Below are positions 23,786-36,657 of a stretch of 64,000 nucleotides of DNA, one piece after another (position 1 is the first letter of the stretch; each line of letters begins with the position of its first letter). Origin of the DNA: Oxytricha trifallax. Its lineage: Eukaryota > Ciliophora > Spirotrichea > Sporadotrichida > Oxytrichidae. Location of the stretch: the NCBI GenBank assembly GCA_000711775.1, contig ARYC01001893.1, forward strand, positions 1 to 64,000. Direction: 5' to 3'. The notes beneath the pieces were generated by a model. It did no database searches and was not told the DNA's origin. It saw nothing but the letters and a program-made list of their open reading frames with translations. The position numbers and the translations under genes were made by a program.

Positions 23786-24335
23786 TTCTTAAAATCATAA
23801 TTGTAATGATCTAGCTCATATAAAACTTTGAAGATAAATCTATAAATCTTTTTTTTATTAAAAGGTGATATATTTTTGAAAATCATGCATGAGTTTTGAA
23901 CATTTATATCTTTTATTTATATTACCCAAGACTTATTTATATATATATATATATAAATATAAAATGGAATAATAACTAATTGATTAGTTTTATATAATTT
24001 CTGTCTGCATTTATTATTTAAAAAATAATGAATTAAAATTATAGTTTGTAATATAATATAATGACAAGAATATATTTTGATTAGCACCACGAAATCATGA
24101 TAATTTAATGTAGATTTACGAAACTGAATTAAAGACCATGCACATAAAAGAAAATGAGTTCAGACTCAGTCCTCTCATATTAGTGCTTAATATTCTAAAA
24201 GTATGTTAAAATTTTATCATTTCTTATCAAATTGAAATTATCAAACCTACAGATTTCTTTAATTTTTGAAAGTTTCAAAATTACTTTTAAAATATAAAAT
24301 AATTACATTTATTATAATTATTATTGTTAATACTG
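23786..24335. other. Intergenic, nothing recognised
   Basis: AT-rich with a (TA)n run at 23938-23955. Confidence 0.4.
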
Positions 24336-24339
24336 TAAA

Positions 24340-24672
24340 AGATGATACGATTATCTTTATCAGTATGCACATGAACCAGAAGATGAAGAGATGAAATTTA
24401 ATTTCTAAAAAGAATTAAGCGAAAGAATAAAAAAAGATCTGGCTTTGGAGGTTGGCACGTGACTACTCCAGGCAAGGGACTAGACCACATAGGATCACCC
24501 TGTTAGAGGCACATAGGTCCAATGGTAAAAGTCAATCCCCTAGCCGAAGAAGTACAAGACACAAAATACTCGAAAGACATTGAGTTGTAAAAACTATCCG
24601 TACCTTAAATACTAAGGTTCAACCAACTAATAAATATACGCTCAATAATAATAACAATAAAATATGTATTTA
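24340..24672 (+). mobile_element. Truncated retroelement 3' end
   Basis: A G+C-richer block of about 300 bp starts with an open frame (YDYLYQYAHEPEDEEMKF.. to TGA at about 24462), then untranslated sequence and an AATAATAATAAC tail. Imperfect repeats TTAATACTGTA / TTAATATTGTA flank it. Looks like a 5'-truncated non-LTR insertion; not closely similar to insertions 1 and 2. Confidence 0.45.
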
Positions 24673-26510
24673 ATATTGTAGATTTTTAATTTTAGTTTTC
24701 ACATTCACATTACATTAAGTAATTCATTATCATCATTAATTGCATTTTTATAAATCAAATATCTTTTAATAATTTTAAAATTATAATATAGAAGTTCATT
24801 AATACAAAAAAAAATCATATTTCTTTTGACAATACCATCTAAATGCTTATTTAATTGTATGATAAACTTATAACTAATGCTAGAAATCATGTTATAAACA
24901 AATAAAAATAAAAAAATTATAGATTTTATGCCAATTAAATAGATTTTAAAGAAAAAAGATTATGTTTTACTGAAATTGCTCAGTCAAGCTCATAGTAATT
25001 TTTAATTTTAGTTTGTGTGTAAAACCTAAAAGACTTAGAATATTTTCCTTTCTTAATAGTTTTCTAAGATTTAAATACAAAACTTTGATACTCTTGCAAT
25101 ATCAGTCAGCCTCCAACCAAGTTTTCTGAAAATAATCACATTATAAAATTCACAATAAATTTAAGATTGTGAGTTGCAGGAGTTATCTGATATTTAAAGA
25201 TTTAGATGTTAAATGAATACACTTGTGAGTTTGTGCGATTCGATTGTCTGATCAGGACATCAATGCCTTTAAAATAAAAATATATTCTAAATTTTATAGT
25301 TGATTCTTATATTTTAACAAATATTTAAAATAAATATTAATTTTTCCCTGTTCAAATATTTTATTTAATCTTATTATTACTTTTTTGTAAATGAATAAAA
25401 AATATTATAATAAATTATATCAATACATAATTATAAAATGATCGACAGTAATCCTGTTAGCTTAGACTTTATAATTAAAATATTAAAACTAACTGTTTTT
25501 AACTATTGATTTGTATTTTACGATATATATTAATACTTTTTTTATATTCCAAAATTAAACTCCAATTAAATTTGAATCTTTTATTAGCAATTAAAAAAGT
25601 ACAAAGAAAACACTTATTCCAATTGAATAATTATTTCAAATAATATAAGTAGTTAATATAGTTTAAAATTTAATGAAGATATGCAATATCCAAATTAATG
25701 AATTTTATTTTTATTTAATTTTAGAAAGTAAGAATTTTTATAATTACTAATACTTTCATGGAATTATTTAATTAAACTAGAATAATAATTGAATTCAATG
25801 TTTTAATAGGAATTATAAAATTAATTCACTTAGAATAAACAATTTGATCATATTAAACTATAATTAGATATTTTAATATAGATAACACATTTATGATTTT
25901 AAGACACTGTAATATATTGAAAATTAAAATTTAAGAATATTTATTAAAATTAATTATGATTTAATCCTAATATTCAAATCATAATGTTTTTATAATTTAA
26001 GAAAAATAAGATAAAATAAGAAATTTGCTAAATTTGTAAGATTAAATCAGTTTATAGGAATAAGTATTAAGTTTTGAGATTCAAATTCTGATTTAAATTT
26101 TCATTTACTAATTCATTTTAGTTCATTCTTATAACAAGTTTCCTCACAGTAATTAGAATTTGCGATTAATTTATTAATTTGACTGAGAGCATTTAAATTA
26201 AGTCAAATTATATAGCTCTATTTTTACTATAGTATCTCAAGTAATGATTGAGTTTAATCTAACGAGTTAATCCAAGATTACCAAAATTGTCTAACTTTAG
26301 TTGCCACTTATTTTATATTTTTTAATATTTTTTAATTAATTTTCTAATTTTATATGCATTTTCAAAATATTAAAATTCTAATCCTAAAAAGTTTGATCTA
26401 TTTTGAATCGTAATTTTTATTTAAATTCAAACATTGTCAGAATATTTAAGAATCTGTACATTTTCCAAAAAATTAAAAATTCAATATGATGCTAGTTATT
26501 AAATAGGATT
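24673..26510. other. AT-rich flank upstream of copy 3
   Basis: Aligns by eye with 39650-40940 and 59240-60510 (landmarks CCTCCAACCAAGTTTTCTG and GATCAGGACATCAATGCC). Unlike those flanks it has no GGACGTCC element inserted. Confidence 0.5.
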
Positions 26511-26604
26511 TAAAAGAGGATTCTTGCCTTAACTTATAATTAATATTATTGCAACAAATATTTTTTTGTTTGAAGTCTCGTATTCCTCTCATAATATCAT
26601 TAAA
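26511..26604 (+). promoter_or_regulatory. Conserved upstream block, copy 3
   Basis: Same block as before copy 1. Confidence 0.5.
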
Positions 26605-29600
26605 ATGGAAAGTTCATTTTTAAACTGCCTCAATTGTTCTAATTCATACAATTTGACTACCCATATTCCAATAAATCTTGATTGTGATATATTAAATATT
26701 ATTAAAATAATTTAATTAATTAGTAATAATTGATTTAATTTATATAATACGAAAATCATTATAATTTATTGTGGAGATGAAATCTGTCTTGACTGCTATT
26801 AAAACAAATTAGTTTTAAAATAAGATGGAACCTAAATATGCTGCTTCGATTCTGAACATGAGATTGAAAAAAGAGAGAAGCCAGTTTAAAATAGGAAAAT
26901 CATCAACAAGCTAAAATCTATGGATGTACTCAGATTAGTATAAAATATTTAAATATTAGTGTGTGAGAAGCACAAGGATTATTACTCAGAGTACTACTGC
27001 ACCTAATGTGATCAAATTGTTTGCTATGTGTGCTCGCAACTTGACCACTCAATATTAATAAAATTAAAAATATTCATATTTTTAATTTACCATTATACCA
27101 AGGTAGAGTATAAATAATTTTAAACAATAAATACTAAAAGCTATCAAGAATAAAGTAAAAAGCTTATAATTGTTTCTATTTATATAGGACTTTAAATTTT
27201 GAAGGCAATATATATATATATATTGAACTAATCTCATAATGGCGGTAAATTACATAAGGTAAACCCTGAAAACTTTAAGGAATATCTTAACTACATTAAT
27301 CCACTCTTAGAGAAATATTGTATTAATACATTTAATTTCATAATTAATAATAAAATAATAAAAATTGTGGCCGTTAACTTGGTAGAAACCCAAACAATAT
27401 GGTATTTGTTAATTAGGGAATTTAAATTTTACTTAACTTTACTAATGGCGGTACCTCTATATCAAATATAGAAAGCGAAATGATTCAACCCTAATTTTGG
27501 CATTAGCATCAACTAAACAAATCACTAAAAATAAAGGTCGAGTCAATTCGCTTTCTGGATTAGATATGGAGGTACCGCTAATAGTATAGTCCAGATGAAT
27601 TTAAATTTTTATTCAAGCAAGTACCATATTATTTAGGACTCCAGAGATTTAACTACAACAATTTTTATTATTTAATTTATTAATTATAAATACCTTTTCC
27701 AAATCAAGTGTATCCATACGATAACTTGAAATGATTACTAACTTAAAGAGCAAACTTAATAATCATATCAGCTAATCTTAAATTCTATCAAGTAGCGACT
27801 TTAATTTAAATTGTTTTTAATTTACTTCATCTCTATGTTGAACTTTGATAAATATTAATTAATTAATTATATGAACAACGCTAAGCTATTGTTAAAGGAC
27901 TTCGTTAAGCAAGAAGAACTAAGCAAACTTTCTATTACTCACTATAAACTTAATGGGTAAGAGCAGCCTCAAGAGGAAATTAAGCAATAGATTGAGGTCT
28001 AAGTAAAGAAGTAATAAAACGAGTTTTAAGTAGTTGGTAGACAAAAAATTTAGAAATACGAAGTCCCTTCTGATCAAGATAAGATAAGCGCAGAGCACTA
28101 TAACTAGAATTAAATTAAAAACAATAATTAGTTGGATCTCATCTTAACCTAAAATTAGTGTAATTAGTTAGTAAGTTATTAGAAAATGACAATAAGGGAA
28201 AATAAAACTTAAGCTAAGTCTTATTCAATCATTCCTCGAGAATCAGTAGGAGATTTCACAACAGACTCATGTAAAATGAATGAATTAAATAAAATTAACA
28301 ATAAAAATCTAATTAAAATTAAAAAAATGAGTCCTTCTTCTGTAAAGCAACTTAGGAATTCCGAGTTGGTTCATGGGCTTACCTTTTAATATCATGACAA
28401 CTCCCGAAATAATTTTAGTGTTTATTAATAGAACAAACGAATTAGAACCTTTTAAAAATTCTATAACCTATTTTAGGTACAAATTTAGTGAACTCTGGGA
28501 TTTGAATCCTAAACTTTCAAAGATGTCCAGTGGACAACCATCTGGGTCAGTACGTCTTAAATTCATACAAACTTGTCATATTTAATTTGAAGTTAAGTTT
28601 ATTTTTAATAGTATTGAATTTTTTTTGCAGGAAATTAATTACTATTATTATTGTTAAGTTAAAAAAAGAGGAGTATTAATTGGTAATATAAAAATCTTGA
28701 GTAATTAGCATATTTTAAATTCTTGTAAGTCTTAATTAATTTTGTTTATTTACCAACTTGAAATTTTCATACTTTATCTTTAAAATTCACTGAAAATATT
28801 GGATGTGTCATTCTTATCTATCCAAGATAAAAATATCAAAATTAAAGATGCTATTGCTTCAACTCGTTCTACTTTAAGAATGTATATTTAATGACAAGAA
28901 TCCTTAATGCTAAGAAAAATGTTAATTTAGAGATTAAAAAAAATTAACCATTGTCTAAATAATTATTATATCATCTTAAAATTAACTGAAAAATATTTTT
29001 ATTATCTTGAAATTTATAATAAGTATAATCGTTATACTTATAATGAAATATCTTACATATAATCTTGGAAGAAGCTAAATTTAAATTTGAAATATGTTTC
29101 TTAAAAAGTTCACCTATTAATGAAATTAAATTTAATAAATTTTCAAATAATATCTTCAATTTTATTCAAGTTTTTTCAATAAACTAATAGTAACCCATTT
29201 GGATTTTAATTGATACTTAAGTGAAAATCAATTATATCAATTATAAAACTTAGTTCTAAATCATTTATATAAAGTAATTCATTAAAGATTATAAGATTTA
29301 TATTATGAAAATTTAAGTTATAACTTGATCATTAAAAAACGTTTCAAATGTGTTTCTTGATGATTACAAAAATAGCTTTATCTTGAAATATATAATAAAT
29401 TTTTTAATTTAATTTTTATTACAAAAAATTTGTCAAATCTAATTCTGATGGTAAAAAGATATATACTTTCATAAGATATTTTATTAAATTTTTTAAAATT
29501 ATTGTCTTTTATTAATTATTTGGCAAAAATTATATTTTTATTATCTTCCTTATTAGTTTTTATTTTATTTATTTTTAGTTTCTCTAAATTTCCAAAATAA

Positions 29601-31403
29601 AAATTTGCTCAACATGAAGTGTTTCTTCAAAGTTTATCAAAAAAACGATAATGCAGTATCTTATTATAACTTTCTGACAAATATATTATAAGTATCAGAA
29701 CTTATGTAAAATATGTATGAAAAATGTTTGAGAAATTTGATGATATCTATACTGTTAATTGAATGGTAAATTATAACTTATTCTTAAAAATAACTATCAA
29801 AATTTAATTAATCACTTTTGTTAATATCATTTAATTTTCTCTTCTATATTAACCTGAAACTTAAGTATAAAAACACTTTTATAAAAATAATTATCATAAA
29901 ACAGAAATTTTTGAATATTTTCATTAAAATCATAAAAATACTTCTTCCTTTATTTTCAATAAGTTTTTTATACTCCGTTAGTCAAGAATTTTTAGTAAAA
30001 CTTGAAATGTATTGATTACTATTTATATTAAATGAAGTTGAAGTAAGGTTTATACTTGGTTGTGATTGGGATTGTTCCTTATTTATGATTAATATTTCAA
30101 GTTAATCCACAATCATTGTGAAGCAGAGTATATAATTATTTACTTTAACTAATTTTAACTTTAATAATACAAGTAATTCCTACAGTTAGTGAACAATGAA
30201 TTATAAAAGTCAAGTTCATCTATAATATCTACACATATGAAATATACAATTAACTTATTAAATGAAAGATTGGAACAAAGCAGAATTAAAGTTATTGTAC
30301 TAAGGAACAAGAGATGGATTTGAGGCATCTAAGTTCCATTAACTATGTGATAATCAGGGTCCAACAATTACTTTTGCCTTAAGTGAATTTGGAAAAACAT
30401 TTGGTGGATATACAAGTTAAAATAACTTAGTTAATTAGTAATCCCTTAGGTAAGTAATATAATATAAGATAATAATAGAATTAAGAAAACTTCAAATTCT
30501 TGAAATCATTGAATTCATTACTATCACTTCTGCTCTTCTTCCCAGTCTATTTTGTCTTCTCAATCCTCAGGTCTTACTCCTTCTTCTGATTATTCGTCTC
30601 CCTTCATGAGTCTTGGTATTCCTTGATATTTAGGGATTTTATTCTTCTCTTCAATCATATTGCGCTCTCTCTTGGACCTTTCTTCCCCTTTTCCATCTTG
30701 AATACATTTTGAGATTCTTGTCCCTTCGTTGGATAAGTACTATTCATCATGTGGAACCTACTCTTCGGCATCACTTAATTTTCCCTCGTTTATAATGTAT
30801 TCTTTCTATATCAAATATAACACCGTTCTTCAGAACTAGTCGGCCACATTTAAATATAAAAAGTTTAGTTAGTTAATATCTGTGTCCACCTCTTAATCTA
30901 CCAATTACTTAGGGCATCGTTTTTCTTTCAATTATTCTTTTGACCTCTGATTTTCATTTGCTATTCAGGATCTTCGTTGAAAAAAACCTATTTAATAATT
31001 TAATCATATATATTTTAATTAAAATAGAGTTATATTTTTCTTAAATCATATTTTATAATTTTAAAGTATTCCTTGGACTTCTGCTATTGGTGTTTGGAAA
31101 TAAGATAGATAAGCTTTTCTGTTTTAGTTAAATTATAGAACTATACATCCAATTGAGAAGAACTTTCACGAAGCAGTTTGCCATAATCAAAGTTTTAATA
31201 TAGTATTTGGAAGTGGAAATGGACATGATTTGTGTTTATGCAATTAGTGTGATGTAAATAAAACTAGTAGATCAAACTTCGGCCATGCCTATAAACTGCC
31301 ACCTGGCTATACTTATAACACAGATGATGCAAAGAAGTATTTAGCTGGTGAGTACAATTTTAAAGTACTAGAAATTGAAGTATACTCAGTTAAAACTAAT
31401 TGA
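26605..31403 (+). CDS. RING / B-box / coiled-coil / TLDc protein, copy 3 (A type), IES-interrupted
   Basis: Start ATG 26605, stop TGA 31401-31403. Segments: 26605-26696, 26768-26939, 26955-27056, 27220-27317, 27722-27843, 27872-28279, 28324 to about 28590, a possible block near 28806-28880 (VSFLSIQDKNIKIKDAIAST), about 30173-30241, 30262-30417 and 31064-31403. RING-like LNCLNC..LDCGDEICLDC, B-box CEKHKDYYSEYYC.., coiled coil, TLDc GTRDGFEASKFH, KTFGGYTSIPWTS, FGHAYKLPPGY. Here the coiled-coil frame runs directly into the central block (IPRESVGD, SVKQLRNSELV). A one-base shift follows near 28460 (NELEPF..SELWDL). The TLDc carries MKDW in place of MNDW. Intact at both ends; the centre is uncertain. 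Confidence 0.7.
26691..26767 (+). other. IES, 77 bp, pointer ATTGTG (copy 3, RING)
   Basis: Repeats at 26691-26696 and 26768-26773. Confidence 0.75.
26934..26954 (+). other. IES, 21 bp, pointer ATTAGT (copy 3)
   Basis: Repeats at 26934-26939 and 26955-26960. Only 15 bp lie between the two pointer copies. Confidence 0.75.
27052..27219 (+). other. IES, 168 bp, pointer ATATT (copy 3)
   Basis: Repeats at 27052-27056 and 27220-27224. Joins DHS to ILNQSHNGG. The right end is a (TA)n run. Confidence 0.7.
27316..27723. mobile_element. MITE-derived IES, TA pointer (copy 3)
   Basis: Same site as in copy 1 (EK-QLEMIT). Ends more diverged (TATTGTATTAATACATTTAA). Inner halves hold the complementary GGTACCTC..ATATC / GATATGGAGGTACC motifs. 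Confidence 0.8.
27839..27871 (+). other. IES, 33 bp, pointer TGAAC (copy 3)
   Basis: Repeats at 27839-27843 and 27872-27876. Joins SML to NNAKLLLKDF. Confidence 0.65.
28273..28323 (+). other. IES, 51 bp, pointer AAAATGA (copy 3)
   Basis: Seven-bp repeats at 28273-28279 and 28324-28330. Removal joins TTDSCKM to SPSSVKQL in frame. Present also in copy 5 but absent from copies 1 and 2. Confidence 0.6.
28600..30172. other. Long non-coding interval inside copy 3
   Basis: The simplest version of the interval, with no inserted element. Only the short frame at 28806-28880 is conserved. Confidence 0.5.
30237..30261 (+). other. IES, 25 bp, pointer ATGAA (copy 3)
   Basis: Repeats at 30237-30241 and 30262-30266. 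Joins the linker to MKDWNKAEL. Confidence 0.7.
30414..31063 (+). other. IES, 650 bp, pointer AAGT, carrying a retroelement fragment (copy 3, TLDc)
   Basis: Repeats at 30414-30417 and 31064-31067. Joins FGGYTS to IPWTSA. It is 71-105 bp in the other copies; the excess is an inserted G+C-richer block at about 30440-30990. Confidence 0.7.
30440..30990 (-). mobile_element. Antisense retroelement fragment inside an IES
   Basis: Read on the minus strand, about 470 bp show a Glu/Lys-rich coding-like frame (..QKEYIINEGKLSDAEEQ.., ..KRERNMIEEKNKIPK.., ..PRLMKGDEQSEEG..) open under the ciliate code. It is followed on that strand by a TAATA-rich tail at 30440-30480. It resembles an ORF1-type segment of a non-LTR element; family unknown. 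Confidence 0.45.
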
Positions 31404-31649
31404 TAATAATGATCTCAATTAAAGAAGATATTTAATGATTGAATTATTTATGATTTACAATAAATGTTATTTAATTTATATAAGTTAATTTTTTTAGATA
31501 TAATTATCTCATTTATCAATACTTTATATAATATTTTTGATAATGCAAAAATAATTAAAAACATGATTATAAAATATAAATTAAATAAATCATTTAATAT
31601 ATTTTATTGTAATTAAGAAAAAATTATTATTAATAATATACATTTAATA
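31404..31649. other. 3' flank of copy 3
   Basis: No gene. Matches 7924 onward and 52360 onward. Confidence 0.45.
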
Positions 31650-32327
31650 TTATAAATTGATAGGGTAATAGCCACCTGGCGGGGGCAGATAAATGTTTTT
31701 TGTCAAAATTTAAAAAAAAAACTAAAACATTGAAATAACTTATTATAACAATAAATAAGTCTCTAAGGCCCCTAGTGATCTTTCTAAGAAGTCTAATAAG
31801 AAACATATTTTATAGTATTTACTCTATATTTATTAGTAAAATTACAATAAGTTTAACATAAAAATGAAAGTTTTGCAATTTTTTATTTATTTTTATATTT
31901 TTAATTGTATAAATATCTTCTTTGATTCCTTGTATTGTCAGATTTAAATAATTCATATGGTTTCTAAAATATTATTGACAAATATTTGATTTTTTAATTT
32001 AGTGATGCATTAAGCTATAAGCTAAAATTTAAATCTGACAATACAAGGAATCAAAGAAGATATTTATACAATTAAAAATATAAAAATAAATAAAAAATTG
32101 CAAAACTTTCATTTTTATGTTAAACTTATTGTAATTTTACTAATAAATATAGAGTAAATACTATAAAATATGTTTCTTATTAGACTTCTTAGAAAGATCA
32201 CTAGGGGCCTTAGAGACTTATTTATTGTTATAATAAGTTATTTCAATGTTTTAGTTTTTTTTTTAAATTTTGACAAAAAACATTTATCTGCCCCCGCCAG
32301 GTGGCTATTACCCTATCAATTTATAAA
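31649..32327. mobile_element. Foldback element TTGATAGGG, 663 bp, 8-bp TSD
   Basis: Perfect-looking inverted repeat 31657-32319 with ends TTGATAGGGTAATAGCCACC and complement. Flanks ATTATAAA / TTTATAAA (8 bp, one mismatch). The corresponding place after copy 5 (about 52592) lacks it, giving an empty site. G+C-rich tips, AT-rich inside, no ORF. Confidence 0.85.
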
Positions 32328-32671
32328 ATATTTAAAAAACAATAATTAATTTTAATATTAATCATCACTTATTTTTATCATAAAATCATTCGATTTTTAT
32401 CCTTGATTTTAATTCTCAATCTAATCTCTAGACATTTTTACAATAAATATATTTAAATTTAAAATTTGATTGGTAAATTAGTAAATAAAATATATAATAC
32501 AATTATATCTAAGGCAAGTTCTGAATAAAAAATATATTAATTCATATAATAAGATCAATAAAGTTTTGTTTACAAACTTAAAAGTATAATCATAGCTTTA
32601 AGCATTCAATTTAGATTATTATAAATTTTAAATATAATTTTAAAAAGACAATTATGGCTAACTTAGTATTT

Positions 32672-33090
32672 TAGTAATTTTATAATTACATTTAAATTTG
32701 GTAAATTAATTATTAATATATTTATTAAAATTCTAAATCGTATTAGTTTTAAAGTTGGTCATTGAGAACTATATTGGGCTCATTCGATAGAGAATTTAAA
32801 ATTAGTGGAATTTATTATTGGCAGTACTATTTTATAACATTGAGGGATAGAGATAACTTGAGTATTAAATGGCTCTAAATTCATTAAATTATATCTTCAC
32901 ATTAAAATCAATCAATCTCTCTTTAAGGATGAGATAAAATAATACCACTATTAATGAAATCCAGCTAATTTTAAATTCTTTATAGAATGAGGCATGATTG
33001 TTTAAATTGGCCAACTTTAATGCCACAAATTTAAATAATATTAATGTATCTTTAATTATTTTTATCAAATACAAATGTATTTTACAATAT
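32672..33090. mobile_element. MITE, degenerate, after copy 3
   Basis: Family inner motifs (CTCATTCGATAGAGAATTTAA, TTATTGGCAGTACTATTTTA) with worn ends. Same relative position as the MITEs at 8566 and 52959. Confidence 0.7.
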
Positions 33091-33174
33091 TTAGAATTTT
33101 TATATTTTAAATAACGACTTTATTACTCGAGTATATAATTAATTTGTAGGCAATATGTAATATTAGAAATTTAC

Positions 33175-33806
33175 AATTTAACGGCTATGGGATCAAACAC
33201 GCCCCCCCCATAATGTATATTTTTCTTTTTGTAGTCTGATAGAGTTTTTGACGCTGAGTAATAGTAGCTGATAAACTACTTGTGTGCGATCAATAGTTTT
33301 CGAGATATGGCCCCATATAAGTTCACATTTTATATATAAAAATATAGTAAAAATTATAAAAATATTTCCAATTGTTCATAAAAATCTAATTTTTCCTTAA
33401 AATATCAATTTAGAGTATTTAATGAAAATTTAAAGATTTTATTTGATTTATCAAAATAATATCATTATAAATTTATTTTACATTCTTGTAATAAAATTAA
33501 AGTACAAATAATTTATTATGATATTATTTTGATAAATCAAATAAAATCTTTAAATTTTCATTAAATACTCTATTTGATATTTTAAGGAAAAATTAGATTT
33601 TTATGAAAAATTGGAAATATTTTTATAATTTTTACTATATTTTTATATATAAAATGTGAACTTATATGGGGCTATATCTCGAAAACTATTGATCGCACAC
33701 GAGTAGTTCATTTGCTACTATTACTCAGCGTCAAAAACTCTATCAGACTACAAAAAGAAAAATATACATTATGGGGGGGCGTGTTTGATCCCATAGCCAA
33801 TTTAAC
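33175..33806. mobile_element. Foldback element GGCTATGGG, 616 bp, 8-bp TSD
   Basis: Inverted repeat 33183-33798 (GGCTATGGGATCAAACACGC and complement) with perfect 8-bp flanks AATTTAAC (33175-33182, 33799-33806). The paralogous flank at about 53460 has a single AATTTAAC followed by the same downstream DNA, an intact empty site. Confidence 0.9.
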
Positions 33807-34411
33807 TGCTATTATCTCAAACATTTATTATGACAAATTCATAATAAAATAGTTTAATTTCAAAAGTATTATCTCAATGAAATTTAAGAATTTGTTTTTA
33901 ATATAGAAAGGAACTTTCTAAGTACTTGGGAAATAATAAATTCTATAATAGAAACATCATATTTTTCAAAACCATTTTATAAAAATTTGTATATCTGATT
34001 ATTATCTTTCAATCTCTGAGAATCACACTACCCCATAAAAAATAGAGACAAATATGATGAAATTGAATGGAAAGAGAACTTAACAATAATAATTCATAAC
34101 TAATTCAAATATTAGTATGAATAATATATTATCAATAACTTCTTTCATTTAGTAAATTATTTTTCACAAAGTTTTTAATCCAATTTTAGATTAAGGAAAT
34201 TAATTTAACATAATTTTAGTTATAAATGCAAAAAACTGGCAATTGTTTGATTATTATGTTTTTTTGTTTTAATTTTGAATATTATTTTTTTTTTAAAAAA
34301 AGAATTTGAACAATTCAAACAACAAATAAATTTATAAATTTTCCAATAGTCTTCTGAAGACATTTATAATTAAGGAGACATATTTAGAAAGAATGATTAA
34401 TTAATTGCTAA
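33807..34411. other. Intergenic, nothing recognised
   Basis: AT-rich. Aligned by eye with 53470-53900. Confidence 0.4.
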
Positions 34412-34831
34412 TATTGTAGGAATACATTCGATTTGGGAAAATGAATTTAAATTAAATTTATTAAATATTAAAATCATGGCAGTTATCAAAACCAAAGTGT
34501 CTTAAAATTCAAAAATAAATGAATTCTATGGTAGATCCCGCAATTTTAGCTGGACTTTATTATTGGCAATATTCCTGAATCATGCCAGGAAGCGATATAT
34601 TTTGATTTTGAACTAACTCCCAAAAATAGTATAATGGGTTTTTCTCGCTTCGGCGATGAGATAAATTCATTATAGCAATAACAACCACCGTCTCATTTTT
34701 AATGCGCTATCCAGAGAGTATAATATTGTGAGGGTTTGGAGACATTCTCCAAAAACATAACTGAAGGTAATTAATAATTAATTAATTTTAATTTTAATTC
34801 ATTTTCCCAAATCGAATGTATTCCTACAATA
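34412..34831. mobile_element. MITE with intact ends
   Basis: TA-flanked; TATTGTAGGAATACATTCGA and complement. The middle is partly rearranged (TTTCTCGCTTCGGCGATGAG). Confidence 0.8.
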
Positions 34832-36180
34832 ATATAATAGAAATCTATTTTCATTATTAACGCAATAATTCAAAATAAACATCAATTTTTCCTTATTTCC
34901 AAAAATTAATACAAAACAGTTTATCATTTGTAAGTAATATCTGATTTTATTAGTGAATGATATAGAAATTAAAGTAGTATTTTTTTTATTTTAAATAAAA
35001 GAAACATTAAGTATTAACTTAAAGCATTGCGAATGTTATTATTATGCATTTATCTTAAAAATTAAAAGTAATGTGAAATTAAATACAAGCTGAAATTATT
35101 TTGATAAACATAAAATATAAATGAAGCAGAGTGATCAACACTAAAACCAGCTATTAAGGTAAGTAAAACTAAACTATTTATATTTATATTCTTGATAACT
35201 ATTGATTTACATATTCAAGTTGTTTGTTATATTATATTCACAAAAATCCAAATATATTTAAGTTTTTGGATACATATTTATTAATAAAAACTCATATTTA
35301 TGATGCAAAAATAACAAACATACCAAAAACTCTTGACTGTTTGTCCAATTAAATTTCAATGAGTTAATATTTATAGAACAAGTACAGATTTACCCTAACA
35401 GTGGTTTGTTGGTAGAAATAGATTAATTTTGGAAAAAATGAAAATATAAATGTCATCAAATTAATCAATGACAGTTAGTATTTGAGTAATTATAATTGCG
35501 TTTTCTCATCGCATAATTTAGGACATTTTGTAAATAAGTTAAAACTATTTTATAATTATCAATTTCATATCAGTTGTAAGTAATATATTTCACATTTTTT
35601 TATTCCCAATCTTTTGTATTTTATCAATAATTGTCATTCTTAATAATGAAATAAAATAGATACTATGTAGGTTATCTCAGATGTATTCTAATATTTAAAT
35701 GAATTTTAAATTATACCAAGCAAATAAGTTTAAAATAATTTAAATTTATGTATATTTTGTATAGCATATTAATATTTATTTACATTCATTCTGGTTTTAT
35801 AATTAAAAATTAACAAAATTATTAATTTTGTTTATATATCGTTTGTAAAAGTGTTTAAAACAATTAAATTATGGAATAAAGATACAAATCAAGTAAAATA
35901 AAGAGATTTTTAAATATGATTTTTATCTTAGTATCAAGAATTGAAATGAAGTAATTTAATTTTTTATTTTAATTAATATTACAAATAATTAAATAAGCGA
36001 AGAAACATTAATAAATTTTGATATAAACTCAAGAATTACATAGAATCATGTAAATATGAATATTTTGAATAACATCTTGTTCATGAAAATAATTTTTTCT
36101 ATAGTAAAATATATTTTGTTACCAATCAATTATGTAATTTAAGATATTATAAAAAATATAAACTTAATTCAAATATAAAA
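34832..36180. other. Upstream flank of copy 4
   Basis: AT-rich, no gene. Matches 54100-55350 ahead of copy 6. The A-type upstream block is not present. Confidence 0.45.
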
Positions 36181-36258
36181 ATGGATACTTCATAATTACA
36201 TTTCCTAAATTGTTAAAGTCATTATAATTTTACTTCTCATCTCCCAATTATACTTGAC

Positions 36259-36341
36259 TGTGTTTAAATATTTTAATCAACTCATTAATTAATTATGTCG
36301 TTTATAATATCTTAATTATATTTTATTATATATTATTAAAA
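36259..36341 (+). other. IES, 83 bp, pointer TGTG (copy 4, RING)
   Basis: Repeats at 36259-36262 and 36342-36345. Joins LDC to GDEICF. Confidence 0.7.
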
Positions 36342-36507
36342 TGTGGGGATGAGATATGTTTCTAATGCTATTAAAACGAATTGTCTCAATTATATGATAA
36401 AATCTATATTTGCTGTTTAAATAGAGAGCATGAAATTTAAAAAACTGAGAATTCAATGTTAAATAGCAAGATTATCAATTAACTCTAATAAAATAATTTT
36501 CTTAAAG

Positions 36508-36562
36508 TAGTATTTACTTTTTAATTTTAATTAACTTTATAAAATAATGAATAATTTACTAT
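36508..36562 (+). other. IES, 55 bp, pointer TAGTAT (copy 4)
   Basis: Repeats at 36508-36513 and 36563-36568. Joins LKV to VCELHKD. Confidence 0.7.
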
Positions 36563-36657
36563 TAGTATGTGAATTGCATAAAGATTTATTCTGCGAGTAT
36601 TACTACACCTAATGTGATTAAATTGTTTGTTACATGTGCTCACAGATTGACCACTCA

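Noticed and set aside
28480..28570. tRNA-like T-arm pattern (CTGGGATTTGAATCC) recurring in A copies
   Set aside because: No acceptor stem or D-arm can be paired, and the stretch falls in the central coding block with the conserved frame.
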